This document shows positions 9,238 through 18,087 of a stretch of DNA of 64,000 bases, piece after piece; the first letter of the stretch is position 1; the number at the start of each line of letters is the position of its first letter. Location of the stretch: assembly GCA_900465665.1 (NCBI GenBank), contig UBJO01000004.1:29414-93413 (forward strand). The letters run 5' to 3'. The translations under genes and the position numbers were made by a program. Origin of the DNA: Hyphomicrobiales bacterium (GTDB lineage: Bacteria > Pseudomonadota > Alphaproteobacteria > Rhizobiales > Rhizobiaceae). The notes under the pieces are model-generated. The model searched no databases, was not told the DNA's origin, and worked only from the letters and a program-made list of their open reading frames with translations.

Positions 9238-10266
9238 CTAAAGCCAGCCGATCCGTCGCAGCGCCCAGAGCGTCGCGATCGACGTGATCGTCACGAAACC
9301 GACGATGACGATGAACGCCCAGGTATCGTTGACCCCGGGTATCCCGCCGACATTCATCCCGAACAGACCGGCCACCACGCTCGGCGGCAGAAGCAGCGCC
9401 GCAAGCGCCGCCAGCCTGTTCGAATTGCGGGCGATGCGCTCGCTGATCACGGTCGACAAGTCGTCGTGCAGAATCCCCGTCCGGTCGCGGATCGCGTCGA
9501 GATATTCGATGAAGCGCATCAGCTTGTCGATCACTTCGCGCAGCCTCAGCTTGTCGCGTTCGAGCAGCCAGGGCGCGTCGTCATGCTCGATACGGTTCAG
9601 CGCGTCGCGCTGCGGCGCCAGATAGCGACGCAGCTGCACCGAACGGCGGCGCAAGAGCTTCAGGCGCTCGCGCACCTCGCTCGCTTCGCCGTGAAAGATC
9701 ATCTCGTCGAGCTCGTCGACCTCCTCGTCCATTCCGTCGAGAACAGGTTCGAGATCGCGCACGAGCTTCTCGCCGATCAGCGCCAGAAGGTCGCCGCTGC
9801 GCTGCGGCCCCTTGCCCTTCTCCAGCGCCGCCCTGATATCGCGAAGTGCGGTAATGTAGTGCCCGCTGTCGCGCAGCGAGACGACGCGGTTGCCATCGAC
9901 CCACAGATGCAGCGGCACGAGATCGAGCCCCGAATGCGGCTCCTCGGCCTCATCGGGAGCGGTGGCGCAAACGCCGCGCAGGATGATCAGCAATCCGTCA
10001 TCGACTGGCTCGACGCGCGGCCGCGTCTCTTCCTCCAGCAGTGCTTCGGCCACGAAGCTATCGAAACCGCCCTTGGCGTTCACCCATTCGGCGGCCGCCG
10101 GATGATCGCGCTCCAGATGCAGCCAGATCACGCCATCGCCCGGCTTCCAGGCGCAGACGTCATCCATGTCGACCTGCCTGCAGCCGCCGCGCCCATCAAG
10201 GAGCAACGCGAAGCGTATCCCTGGTTCGACACCGTAGCTTGCCATCGGCGCACTTACAGTCTTCAT
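9238..10266 (-). CDS. zntB: ZntB/CorA-family divalent-cation transporter
   Basis: The 342-residue protein has a large cytoplasmic N-terminal domain, a long coiled helix (about residues 150-280) and two C-terminal membrane helices. The pore signature GLFGMNVGGIPG lies between the two helices. CorA members carry Mg or Co; the VGGIPG form and the size are typical of ZntB zinc transporters, which move Zn with protons. AAGGA lies six bases before the ATG. No metal-binding regulator is adjacent. Family is firm; metal preference is inferred. Confidence 0.85.
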   Translation of the reverse strand: MKTVSAPMASYGVEPGIRFALLLDGRGGCRQVDMDDVCAWKPGDGVIWLHLERDHPAAAEWVNAKGGFDSFVAEALLEEETRPRVEPVDDGLLIILRGVCATAPDEAEEPHSGLDLVPLHLWVDGNRVVSLRDSGHYITALRDIRAALEKGKGPQRSGDLLALIGEKLVRDLEPVLDGMDEEVDELDEMIFHGEASEVRERLKLLRRRSVQLRRYLAPQRDALNRIEHDDAPWLLERDKLRLREVIDKLMRFIEYLDAIRDRTGILHDDLSTVISERIARNSNRLAALAALLLPPSVVAGLFGMNVGGIPGVNDTWAFIVIVGFVTITSIATLWALRRIGWL

Positions 10267-10334
10267 TGCCGGTCCTTGCCCGCGGGGGTAACGGAAATAG
10301 AGCCAACTCTCTGAATATTAGGAGGGATTCTAAC

Positions 10335-10391
10335 ATGTCGCGGAAACGACGCAACATCAGCCTTGCCCGGTGGCGCAGGTCGGGTCCATAA
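10335..10391 (+). CDS. Possible 18-residue arginine-rich leader peptide
   Basis: A short frame with GGAGGGA eight bases before its ATG encodes MSRKRRNISLARWRRSGP (7 Arg in 18). It lies 150 bp upstream of the oxidoreductase gene. The strong ribosome-binding site is the only support. It could be a regulatory upstream peptide sensitive to arginine supply, or chance. Confidence 0.3.
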   Translation: MSRKRRNISLARWRRSGP

Positions 10392-10540
10392 GACGGCGAA
10401 AGCCCGCGCTGCCCGCGCCGGTCATCCACAAGCCACATGCCTCTGGTCGTGCAGTTTGATAATTATGTCGTAGACAGGCTCTACACGTCGCGTTTCTATC
10501 CCTAAAATCCGATCTCAATATTCAATCAGGGTCGCACTCA

Positions 10541-13102
10541 ATGGCAGAGTTTCCTAAGCAGGCTAAGGTCGTCATCATCGGTCTCGGCGGCATCGTCGGC
10601 GCATCCATCGCCCATCACCTGATCGAGCGCGGATGGGACGACATCGTCGGCATCGACAAGTCGGGTATCCCGACCGACATTGGCTCGACCGCCCACGCCT
10701 CGGACTTCTGTTACACCACGTCGCACGACTATCTCTCGGTCTGGACCACCCAGTATTCGATCGATTTCTACGAGAAGATGGGTCACTACTCCCGCATCGG
10801 CGGCCTTGAAGTGGCGCGTACCGGCGACGACGCCTGGATGGAAGAGATCAAGCGCAAGCTGAGCTCCGCCAAGGCCTTCGGCACCCGGGCGCATTACGTC
10901 TCGCCATCTGAGATCAAGGAAATGTTCCCGCTGATCGAGGAAGATCAGGTCCAGGGCGGCATGTTCGATCCCGACGCAGGCCTCGTCATCCCGCGCTCGC
11001 AGACCGTTGCCGGCAAGCTGGTCGACGCCGCCGAGAAATCCGGCAAGCTCAAGATGTTCGGCAACACGCCGGCTCAGTCGCTGATCGTCGAGGGCGGCCG
11101 CATCAAGGGCGTCGTCACCCATCGCGGCACCATCATGGCCGATCACGTCATCGTCTGCGCCGGCCTCTGGGGCCGCCTGATCGCCGAAATGGTCGGCGAG
11201 GACCTGCCGGTCATGCCGGTCGATCACCCCCTCACCTTCTTCGGCCCCTATAACGAGTTCGAAGGCACGGGCAAGGAAATCGGCTACCCGCTGCTCCGCG
11301 ACCAGGGCAACTCCGCCTATATGCGCGACACCGGCGACCCGAAGACGACCGAAGGCGGCCAGATCGAGTGGGGTTATTACGAAACCACCAACCCGCGCAT
11401 GTGCCACCCACGCGAGCTTCTCGAAAAGCACGAGGCGCGCCTGTCGCCCTCGCAGCGCGACCTTGAGATGGAGCAGATCCTCGAGCCGCTCGAAAAGGCC
11501 ATGGAATTGACGCCGATCCTCGGCGAACTCGGCTATAACGAGGGCCACTCCTTCAACGGCCTGCTGCAGGTCTCCGCGGCCGGCGGTCCCTCCTGCGGCG
11601 AGAGCCAGAAGGTGCGCGGCCTCTGGTATTGCGTCGCCATCTGGGTCAAGGACGGTCCCGGTTACGGCAAGCTGATCGCCGACTGGATGACCGACGGCCG
11701 CACCGAGATCGACCACAACTCGATCGATTATTCCCGCTTCTACCCGCATCAGCTGACCGAGGACTTCATCGCCGGCCGCTGCTATGAGGCCGCGCAGAAG
11801 ATCTATTTCCCCGCCGTCCACACCCGCGAACCCTACGCGTCGGGCCGCAATGCCAAGCGCTCGCCTTTTTACGAGCGCGAAAAGGAACTCGGCGGCTACT
11901 TCATGGAGCTCGGCGGCTGGGAGCGTGCGCATGGCTACAAGGCCAACGAGCACCTGCTGGAGAAATACGCAGATCGCGTTCCCGTGCGCGAAAACGAATG
12001 GGACAACCGCCACTTCTGGCGCGTCTCCAACGCCGAGCATCTGGCGATGAGCGAGGATTGCGGCATCGTCAACCTCAGCCATTTCCACATGGTCGACCTC
12101 GAAGGCCCCGATCATGTCGAGCTGCTTGAGTGGCTCTGCGCCGCCAAGATCGGCGGTGACGCAAACATCGGCAAGGGTATCTACACCCACTTCCTCGACG
12201 ACGAGGGCATGGTGCGCGCCGACTTCACCGTCATCCGCATGGCCGACCGCTGCCGCCTCATCAACGGCGCCGATGCCGGCCCGCGCGACTTCCACTACAT
12301 GAAGCGCGTGGCAGAAGATCGCGGCCTCGACGTGACGATCACCGACGTCTCGGAAAAGTTCATCACGATCGGCATCTGGGGCCCGAATGCCCGCGACACG
12401 CTGAAGAAGGTCGTGGCAGACCCGGCAGCGCTCGACCCCGAGAACTTCGCCTTCGCGGCCATCAAGCCGATCGAGATCGCAGGCAAGACGGTCACCGCCT
12501 TCCGCATCTCCTATGTCGGCGAACAGGGCTGGGAACTGCACATGAAGTACGAGGACGGCCTCGCAGTCTGGGATGCGCTGCGCACCACCGGTGTCATGCC
12601 CTTCGGCGTCGAGACCTACGCCAACTCGCGCCGCATGGAAAAGTCGCTGCGCCTGCAGAACGGCGACCTGCTCACCCAGTACAACCTGCTGGAAGCCGAT
12701 CTCGCCCGCCCGAAGGTCAAGGAAGCCGATTTCCGCGGCAAGGCCAAGCACCTGGAATACAAGGCCCGCGAACACCAACCGGCGATGCTCTGCACCCTCG
12801 TCATGACCGAAAACACCGACAGCAAGGGCGTCAAGCGCTACCCCGTCGGCTCCATGCCGGTCATGGATCCGGAAACAGGCACGTCGCTGGTCGACAGCCT
12901 CGGCCGCATCTCCTACACGACCTCGGTCGCCTACGGCCCGACCGTCGGCAAGAACATCGCGCTCGCTTACATCCCGCAGGAATACTGCCAGGTCGGCCGC
13001 AAGCTGAATGTCGAATATTTCGCCGAGACCTATCCGGTCGAAGTGGTCAGCGTCGGCTACAAGCCCATCTACGACCCCGAAAACCTGAAGCCGCGCACCT
13101 GA
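10541..13102 (+). CDS. Sarcosine/dimethylglycine dehydrogenase-like FAD enzyme with GcvT domains
   Basis: The 853-residue protein has an N-terminal FAD domain with the dinucleotide motif VVIIGLGGIVGASIAHHL. Its motif GSTAHASDF corresponds to the GSTWHAAG segment of dimethylglycine dehydrogenase, in which the His carries covalent FAD. The second half (about residues 440-850) is a GcvT-type aminomethyltransferase fold that binds tetrahydrofolate, with YVGEQGWELH as a clear block. Family members oxidatively demethylate N-methyl amines such as dimethylglycine or sarcosine and pass the one-carbon unit to folate. The exact substrate is not deducible. It is a single-gene unit closed by a strong terminator. 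Confidence 0.85.
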   Translation: MAEFPKQAKVVIIGLGGIVGASIAHHLIERGWDDIVGIDKSGIPTDIGSTAHASDFCYTTSHDYLSVWTTQYSIDFYEKMGHYSRIGGLEVARTGDDAWMEEIKRKLSSAKAFGTRAHYVSPSEIKEMFPLIEEDQVQGGMFDPDAGLVIPRSQTVAGKLVDAAEKSGKLKMFGNTPAQSLIVEGGRIKGVVTHRGTIMADHVIVCAGLWGRLIAEMVGEDLPVMPVDHPLTFFGPYNEFEGTGKEIGYPLLRDQGNSAYMRDTGDPKTTEGGQIEWGYYETTNPRMCHPRELLEKHEARLSPSQRDLEMEQILEPLEKAMELTPILGELGYNEGHSFNGLLQVSAAGGPSCGESQKVRGLWYCVAIWVKDGPGYGKLIADWMTDGRTEIDHNSIDYSRFYPHQLTEDFIAGRCYEAAQKIYFPAVHTREPYASGRNAKRSPFYEREKELGGYFMELGGWERAHGYKANEHLLEKYADRVPVRENEWDNRHFWRVSNAEHLAMSEDCGIVNLSHFHMVDLEGPDHVELLEWLCAAKIGGDANIGKGIYTHFLDDEGMVRADFTVIRMADRCRLINGADAGPRDFHYMKRVAEDRGLDVTITDVSEKFITIGIWGPNARDTLKKVVADPAALDPENFAFAAIKPIEIAGKTVTAFRISYVGEQGWELHMKYEDGLAVWDALRTTGVMPFGVETYANSRRMEKSLRLQNGDLLTQYNLLEADLARPKVKEADFRGKAKHLEYKAREHQPAMLCTLVMTENTDSKGVKRYPVGSMPVMDPETGTSLVDSLGRISYTTSVAYGPTVGKNIALAYIPQEYCQVGRKLNVEYFAETYPVEVVSVGYKPIYDPENLKPRT

Positions 13103-13126
13103 TTTCAGGTCGAGCTTCGCAAAGCA

Positions 13127-13160
13127 AAACAGCCCGCGGGATCTCTCCCGCGGGCTGTTT
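13127..13160. terminator. Bidirectional terminator between the FAD enzyme and cytochrome c genes
   Basis: A perfect 15-bp stem (13127-13141 with 13146-13160, loop TCTC) begins with AAA and ends with TTT. It can terminate the rightward FAD-enzyme gene (24 bases after its stop) and the leftward dehydrogenase operon. Confidence 0.85.
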
Positions 13161-13215
13161 CATGTCCAGTCTTATGGAAAAACCGGCAGCACTCTCGCGC
13201 TGCCGGCCTCTTATC

Positions 13216-14535
13216 CTAGTGCTTCTCGCCGCGAACGGCGGTCACGTCGGCTGCCGAAACAGTGGCGGCCTTGTTGTGCCAGCCGTCGCGCAGGAAGGTC
13301 GCGAGTGCGGCGACTTCCTCATCCGACAGGCGGTTTTCGTAGCCCTGCATGCGCAGCTTCATCGGGCGATCCGGCGTCGACGGCAGTTCTGCGCCGTGCA
13401 GGATCACGCTGATCAGGCCCTTGGGCGACTTGGCGTCAACCAGCGAGTTGCCATCAAGCGCCGGGAAGGTCTCGCCGGCACCCTTGCCGCTTACCATGTG
13501 GCAGGCAGCGCAGTTGTCGAGATAGAGACGCGGGCCGAGCGGCATGTCGGGCTTGGCGTCCGAGAGCAGCGTTTCGGTTGCCGTCACCTCTGCCTTCTCC
13601 GGCTGTGCGGCCGAAGCCGAACCACCCGCGCTACCGATCTTCTTCAGATAGGTGGCGATCGCGAGGTTGTCGTCGTGGCTCATGTACTGCAGCGAGTCGC
13701 GAACGACGAGCATCATTTCGCCGGTTGCCGACGAGTGAGCGTTGCGGGCGGTCGACAGATAAGCTGCCAGCTGCTCGGTGCTCCACGTCTGCGGACCACT
13801 TGCCGGGCCGCGAAGATCAGGGGCCGTGAAGCCATCGATCTCGCCGCCGGAAAGGAAGGCCTTCGACGAATTGTCGATGCCATCCTGCGCCATGAACAGA
13901 TTGCGCGGGCTGTGGCAGGCGGCACAGTGGCCGGCACCCTCGACGAGATACTTGCCGCGGTTGAACTGCTCGTCCTCGCCTTGCTCCGGCTTGAAGCCGG
14001 CTGCGTAGCTGGCGGCCAGCCAGTTCCAGGCGCGCAGGCCGAAGCGCATGTTGAACGGGAAGGAAAGCTTGGTTTCCTCGACCTTGTTCGAGACAGGCTC
14101 AACCTCGTGCATGAAGTAGTCGTAGAGCGCCACGACATCTTCTTCCGACAGCTTGCGGTAGTTCTCGTACGGCATGGCCGGATAGAGATGCGTACCGTTG
14201 GGCGTCACGCCGTCGTAGAGTGCAGCGCGGAAATCGGCAAGCGTCCAGTTGCCGATGCCGGTGTCCTTGTCGGGCGTGATGTTGGTGGTCCAGATCGTGC
14301 CCATCGGGCTCTGGATGGCGCGGCCGCCGGCGAAGGGCTTGCCGCCCTCGCTGGTGTGGCAGGCCATGCAGTCGCCGGCGCGCATGACGTATTCACCTTG
14401 GCCCTTGGCCGGCTTGAAGTCGGCTGCGAGCTGAGCGGTCGGGCCGGTACGCTGCACCGGCACGAAGATGAAGGCGACAAGGGCGATGACACCGAGAACG
14501 ACGAGTGTTCCGATGATGCGGAGAAAGGTTTTCAT
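13216..14535 (-). CDS. Triheme cytochrome c subunit of a membrane sugar/gluconate dehydrogenase
   Basis: The 439-residue protein has an N-terminal membrane anchor or uncleaved signal (residues 5-27) and three CxxCH heme sites: CMACH near residue 57, CAACH near 208 and CAACH near 343. This is the standard electron-transfer subunit of gluconate 2-dehydrogenase, sorbitol or alcohol dehydrogenase complexes, passing electrons from the flavoprotein to ubiquinone. It is the last gene of a three-gene operon; AAGGAG precedes its ATG and the gap to the GMC gene is 11 bases. Family and context are clear; the sugar oxidised is not. Confidence 0.92.
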   Translation of the reverse strand: MKTFLRIIGTLVVLGVIALVAFIFVPVQRTGPTAQLAADFKPAKGQGEYVMRAGDCMACHTSEGGKPFAGGRAIQSPMGTIWTTNITPDKDTGIGNWTLADFRAALYDGVTPNGTHLYPAMPYENYRKLSEEDVVALYDYFMHEVEPVSNKVEETKLSFPFNMRFGLRAWNWLAASYAAGFKPEQGEDEQFNRGKYLVEGAGHCAACHSPRNLFMAQDGIDNSSKAFLSGGEIDGFTAPDLRGPASGPQTWSTEQLAAYLSTARNAHSSATGEMMLVVRDSLQYMSHDDNLAIATYLKKIGSAGGSASAAQPEKAEVTATETLLSDAKPDMPLGPRLYLDNCAACHMVSGKGAGETFPALDGNSLVDAKSPKGLISVILHGAELPSTPDRPMKLRMQGYENRLSDEEVAALATFLRDGWHNKAATVSAADVTAVRGEKH

Positions 14536-14546
14536 CTCTGTTCTCC

Positions 14547-16316
14547 TTATGCCAGCGGCCGCGGGTTGGGCAGGTAATCCTTGCGGATGTGATGCGCCGC
14601 CCAGTAGGCCAGACCGCCGACCATGCCGGTCGGGTTGTACTGCGTGTTCTGCGGGAAGACGTTGGCACCCATGACGAAGACGTTATGGCAATCCCAGGAC
14701 TGCAGGTAACGGTTGAGAACCGAGGTCTTCGGGTCGTCGCCGGTGACGGTGCCACCGGTGTTGTGGGTGGTCTGGTAAGGACGGACGTCGAACATGGCGC
14801 CTTCCTTCTTGAAGCCTTCCTGCAGCGTCGTCGGGTTCATCGACTTGGCCAGCGGCTCCATCTTCGACTTCATGAACTGCGTCTGGCGGATTTCGTTATC
14901 GTGCCAGTTGTAGGTCATGCGCATCATCGGACGGCCGTGGCGGTCCTTGTAGGTCGGGTCGAGATCGAGATAGTGGCCGCGATAGGACATGACGGAGCCG
15001 TGGGCGCCGATGTTCATCGCGTGGCCGTACCATTCGCCGATGCCCTTCTTCCAGCCCGCACCCCAGCTTGGCGTGCCCGCAGGAAGCGGCATGGTGTGAC
15101 CCGGCTGGCCGTTGGTCTGGCCGGCACGCCAGTAAGCGCCGCCGATAAAGCCTTCCTTGGCGAAGTCGATATTGTCGATGCCGAAATCGTCGATGCAGAA
15201 GCCGTTGGCGCCTGTGCCGATGAAGGGGTTGAAGTTCTCGTCCTTGAAGAACAGCGTGTAGCCACCGGTGATCTGGTAGGCATAGTTACGGCCGACGACA
15301 CCTTCATTGGTGACCGGATCGTAAGGCTTGCCGATGCCGGAGACGAGCATCAGGTGAACGTTGTTCAGCGCAAAGGCGGTCAGGATCACCAGGTCGGCCG
15401 GCTGGAAGACTTCTTCGCCGGTCTTGTGGTCGAAATAGGTAACGCCGGTTGCGGTCTTGCCGTCTTCGGCCTTCTCGACGCGCAGCACTTCCGAGTTGAC
15501 GCGGTATTCGAAGTTCTTCTTGCGCTTCAGGGCGTCGATGATCGCCGTCTGCGGCGAGGACTTCGAATAGTTGTAGCAGCCGTAGCGCTCGCAGAAACCG
15601 CAATGGTTACACGGGCCCATCTGCATGTTGTATTCGTTGACATAGTCCTTGGAGGCAATGCCGCCAGGGCTCGGGAACGGGTGATAGCCCGCCGCCTTCG
15701 CCGCATCGCGGAACTTCACGCCATCCCAGGTCGACGGCATGGCAGGCATCGGATAGTCGTTGGACCGCGGCGCCTCGAACGGGTTGCCGCCCTCGACGAT
15801 CTTGCCGTTGACGTTGCCGGCCTGGCCGGAAATGCCCGCGACCTTCTCGAAGCGATCGAAATGCGGCTCGAGCTCTTCATAGGTCATCGGATAGTCCTGG
15901 ATCGTCATGTCCTCGGTCATGACGCCTGCGCCGAACTTCTCGGTCACGTAGGACTTCAGGCGGTATTCCGACTGCATCGGACGCCAGTTGAGGCCGTTCC
16001 AGTGGGTGCCAGCGCCGCCGACGCCGGTGCCGAGCAGAAAGGTGCCGAGGCTGCGGTAAGGCAGCGCGGTCTCATCCAGCGAACGGCGGATAGTGACGGT
16101 CGTGTTCGCCGGCTTTTCCATCATGCCGTAACGGATGCCGTACTTCAGCTCGTCGATCATGTTCGGGTACTGGAAGTCGGGAACGGTCGCCTGATCGTGA
16201 CCGCGCTCCAGCGCCAGAACCTCGAGGCCTTCATTGGCAAGCTCGATGCCCATGATCGCGCCGGTCCAGCCGAAGCCGACGAGAACGACGTCTTTTTTCT
16301 TTTCTGTACGTGCCAT
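14547..16316 (-). CDS. GMC-family flavoprotein subunit of a membrane sugar/gluconate dehydrogenase
   Basis: The 589-residue protein has a Rossmann FAD motif (VVLVGFGWTGAIMGIELA), the GMC signature region with TGVGGAGTHWNG, and a C-terminal GMC_oxred_C domain with catalytic-type His/Asn (TTHNTGGT, NPTGMVGG). Around residues 235-250 lies Cys-x2-Cys-x2-Cys-x4-Cys (GPCNHCGFCERYGC). In FAD-dependent glucose dehydrogenase such a cluster holds a [3Fe-4S] centre relaying electrons to cytochrome c. It has no signal peptide, as expected if it is carried through the Tat system with the small subunit encoded just upstream (5-bp gap). Substrate could be gluconate, glucose, sorbitol or a related polyol. 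Confidence 0.9.
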   Translation of the reverse strand: MARTEKKKDVVLVGFGWTGAIMGIELANEGLEVLALERGHDQATVPDFQYPNMIDELKYGIRYGMMEKPANTTVTIRRSLDETALPYRSLGTFLLGTGVGGAGTHWNGLNWRPMQSEYRLKSYVTEKFGAGVMTEDMTIQDYPMTYEELEPHFDRFEKVAGISGQAGNVNGKIVEGGNPFEAPRSNDYPMPAMPSTWDGVKFRDAAKAAGYHPFPSPGGIASKDYVNEYNMQMGPCNHCGFCERYGCYNYSKSSPQTAIIDALKRKKNFEYRVNSEVLRVEKAEDGKTATGVTYFDHKTGEEVFQPADLVILTAFALNNVHLMLVSGIGKPYDPVTNEGVVGRNYAYQITGGYTLFFKDENFNPFIGTGANGFCIDDFGIDNIDFAKEGFIGGAYWRAGQTNGQPGHTMPLPAGTPSWGAGWKKGIGEWYGHAMNIGAHGSVMSYRGHYLDLDPTYKDRHGRPMMRMTYNWHDNEIRQTQFMKSKMEPLAKSMNPTTLQEGFKKEGAMFDVRPYQTTHNTGGTVTGDDPKTSVLNRYLQSWDCHNVFVMGANVFPQNTQYNPTGMVGGLAYWAAHHIRKDYLPNPRPLA

Positions 16317-16321
16317 GATCG

Positions 16322-17023
16322 TTAGCCCCTTTCGCCGGAGATCGAGACGGGGCCAAGCGGATACTTGACGTTATGCTTGCCGACCCACTCCTTGTAGGAG
16401 CCGCGGGCGCCCGGAAAGCCGATATACTTCCAGGCAGCCATGCCATGGTTGCCGCCATACATCGGGTCGGAGAAGTAGCCTTCCTTGGTGTTGGCGAGCA
16501 GGATCGAGAAGAACTCGCGCAGCTCGGGCTTGATCTTCATCTCGTCCTTCTGGAGCGAGGTGAGCGCCTTGTCCTGGGTTTCGGCATCCAGCTCGGCAAA
16601 GATCTTGCCGTGGGTCTGCTTGCACCACTCGTCGAAAACCGGGATCGCCTGCTGATAGGTTTCCAGCGGGTTGAGCGGCGTCTGCCAGCCGCGCAGCGGG
16701 CTGCCGGCCGGCTCGTATGGACCGACCATGTACCAGTCGGAAGCCTTGCCGTAATCGCCGGCGAGCTGCTTGTCGATGAAAACGGGAACGCGCGTCTCAA
16801 TCGCGCCGGGGCCGTCGCCCTCCGACGGAATCAGTCTCGCGACCGCAGCCATGACGAAGGCCCACTCCGTGGGCTTCAGACAGTCCGGCTTGTATTCGGT
16901 AAGCGCGGCGGGTTCGGGCTTGGTTTCGGCTTTCGCTGCGCCGGCAATGCCGGCAATGGCCGCGGTCGCCGCGGAAGCTTTCAGGAAGCTTCTGCGGGAC
17001 GGCAGGCCCGGGAGGTCTCTCAT
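16322..17023 (-). CDS. Small (gamma) subunit of a gluconate 2-dehydrogenase-type complex, Tat-exported
   Basis: The 233-residue protein opens with a twin-arginine signal (SRRSFLKASAATAAIAGIAG) and belongs to the gluconate 2-dehydrogenase subunit 3 family. This family acts as the escort that takes the signal-less flavoprotein across the membrane. I choose ATG 17023 with AAGGAG six bases upstream rather than the GTG five codons earlier. It is first in the operon small subunit - GMC subunit - cytochrome c. The upstream region carries a 16-bp palindrome that may be its operator. Confidence 0.9.
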   Translation of the reverse strand: MRDLPGLPSRRSFLKASAATAAIAGIAGAAKAETKPEPAALTEYKPDCLKPTEWAFVMAAVARLIPSEGDGPGAIETRVPVFIDKQLAGDYGKASDWYMVGPYEPAGSPLRGWQTPLNPLETYQQAIPVFDEWCKQTHGKIFAELDAETQDKALTSLQKDEMKIKPELREFFSILLANTKEGYFSDPMYGGNHGMAAWKYIGFPGARGSYKEWVGKHNVKYPLGPVSISGERG

Positions 17024-17185
17024 GATTGGCTCCTTCACGACCGTGGGAGTCGGCCGCTCAAGTTTTGCTGAAGCGTCAATTCAGCGCAGGGCAATTTGAC
17101 GCTTAGCGCCGTACGCCCGCTTGGCCCGGGTGACAAGCACCGGCCGGCGAAAACCGGTTCGATTTCCGCCACAATTGAGAATTAT

Positions 17186-17201
17186 TTTGCACATGTGCAA
17201 A
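17186..17201. promoter_or_regulatory. Perfect 16-bp palindrome, operator candidate
   Basis: TTTGCACATGTGCAAA is a perfect palindrome in an AT-rich stretch, 163 bp upstream of the dehydrogenase operon start and the only strong dyad there. A LacI-, GntR- or MarR-type repressor site is plausible; no regulator gene is adjacent. Confidence 0.5.
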
Positions 17202-17291
17202 GTGAAGCGTTATATTTCTCTCACAAATCACCGTATTTCTGGAATATTTCACTCAGGTATAATGAGTTGACCAGATTGCGCGGTTCAACGC

Positions 17292-17323
17292 AAAACGCCC
17301 GCTCGAAACCGGGCGGGCGTTTT
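17292..17323. terminator. Terminator at the end of the msrB-dipZ-msrA operon
   Basis: An 11-bp perfect stem (AAAACGCCCGC at 17292-17302 with 17313-17323) lies 20 bases beyond the msrA stop. The flanking A and T runs give U-tracts on either strand, so it terminates msrA and may insulate the dehydrogenase promoter. Confidence 0.8.
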
Positions 17324-17343
17324 TCATGCGATACGGATGTCGT

Positions 17344-18075
17344 TCAGTTCGAACCGAAGGCCGCGACCAGTACCGGCTTTTCGCTGTAATCCCCAGGGAA
17401 CAGCTGCTTCAAGGCTGCGACCTTCGGCAGGTCGTTGATGACGATGTAGGGGTAGGTTGGATTGTTCGTCAGGAAGTCCTGATGATACCCCTCCGCGGGA
17501 TAGAAGCTCTTGCCCGGCTCGATCTTCGTCACGATGGCCGCGTCGAAAACCCGTGCCTGGTTCAGCTGGCTTATATAGCCCTTCGCCACCTTGGCCTGCT
17601 CATCGTTAGCGGGGAAGATCGCCGAGCGATATTGCGTGCCGGTATCGGGCCCCTGGCGGTTCAACTGCGTCGGATCGTGCGCAACGGAGAAGTAAATCTG
17701 CAGCAGCCGGCCGTAGCTGACCTTGCTCGGATCAAACACGACCTTGACGGACTCGGCATGGCCGGTATCGCCGCCGCTGACGGTTTCGTACTGCGCGGTA
17801 TTCTTGGAGCCTCCGGCATAGCCCGACGTCGCGCTTTTCACCCCGTTCACGTGCTGGAACACGCCCTGCACGCCCCAGAAGCAACCGCCGGCAAAGGTCG
17901 CCGTCTCGCTGCCACCACCGGCCGGTTCGTCCAGAACAGGCGCCGGAATGACCCGCGCCTCTTCGGCGGATGACGGGGTGAAATACATAGCCAGGCCCGC
18001 GGCCAGCACGCCCGCCGCACCAAAGGCGACGATACGCATCGAGCGCCGTGTAGTCGAACCCTTATGATCAGTCAT
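17344..18075 (-). CDS. msrA: Peptide methionine (S)-sulfoxide reductase, exported
   Basis: The 243-residue protein carries the MsrA active-site motif GGCFWG (Cys65) and conserved GYAGG, GHAES and QYRS-type blocks. Unlike cytosolic MsrA it has a basic N-terminus and a hydrophobic segment (residues 14-35) that should direct it to the periplasm, by cleavage or as an anchor. It reduces Met-S-sulfoxide in proteins. It is last in the operon msrB - CcdA/thioredoxin fusion - msrA, with a 12-bp gap to the fusion gene, which probably supplies its electrons. Confidence 0.93.
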   Translation of the reverse strand: MTDHKGSTTRRSMRIVAFGAAGVLAAGLAMYFTPSSAEEARVIPAPVLDEPAGGGSETATFAGGCFWGVQGVFQHVNGVKSATSGYAGGSKNTAQYETVSGGDTGHAESVKVVFDPSKVSYGRLLQIYFSVAHDPTQLNRQGPDTGTQYRSAIFPANDEQAKVAKGYISQLNQARVFDAAIVTKIEPGKSFYPAEGYHQDFLTNNPTYPYIVINDLPKVAALKQLFPGDYSEKPVLVAAFGSN

Positions 18076-18087
18076 GATGGTCTCCTT

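Larger units (their letters stand above)
17024..17343. other. Intergenic region upstream of the sugar dehydrogenase operon
   Basis: These 320 bases hold no gene. The part nearest 17023 should carry the dehydrogenase promoter; a palindrome is at 17186-17201, and the msrA-side terminator is at 17292-17323. The centre is notably AT-rich for this genome. Confidence 0.5.

Noticed and set aside
10538..12778. A 746-codon open frame opposite the FAD oxidoreductase gene
   Set aside because: The plus strand encodes a full-length enzyme with recognisable FAD and GcvT motifs. The minus frame has no motif and is a GC-rich shadow.
17186..17201. TraR/quorum-sensing box
   Set aside because: TraR boxes are 18 bp with an ATGTGCAGATCTGCACAT-type sequence. 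This dyad has reversed arms and no luxR/luxI-type genes nearby.
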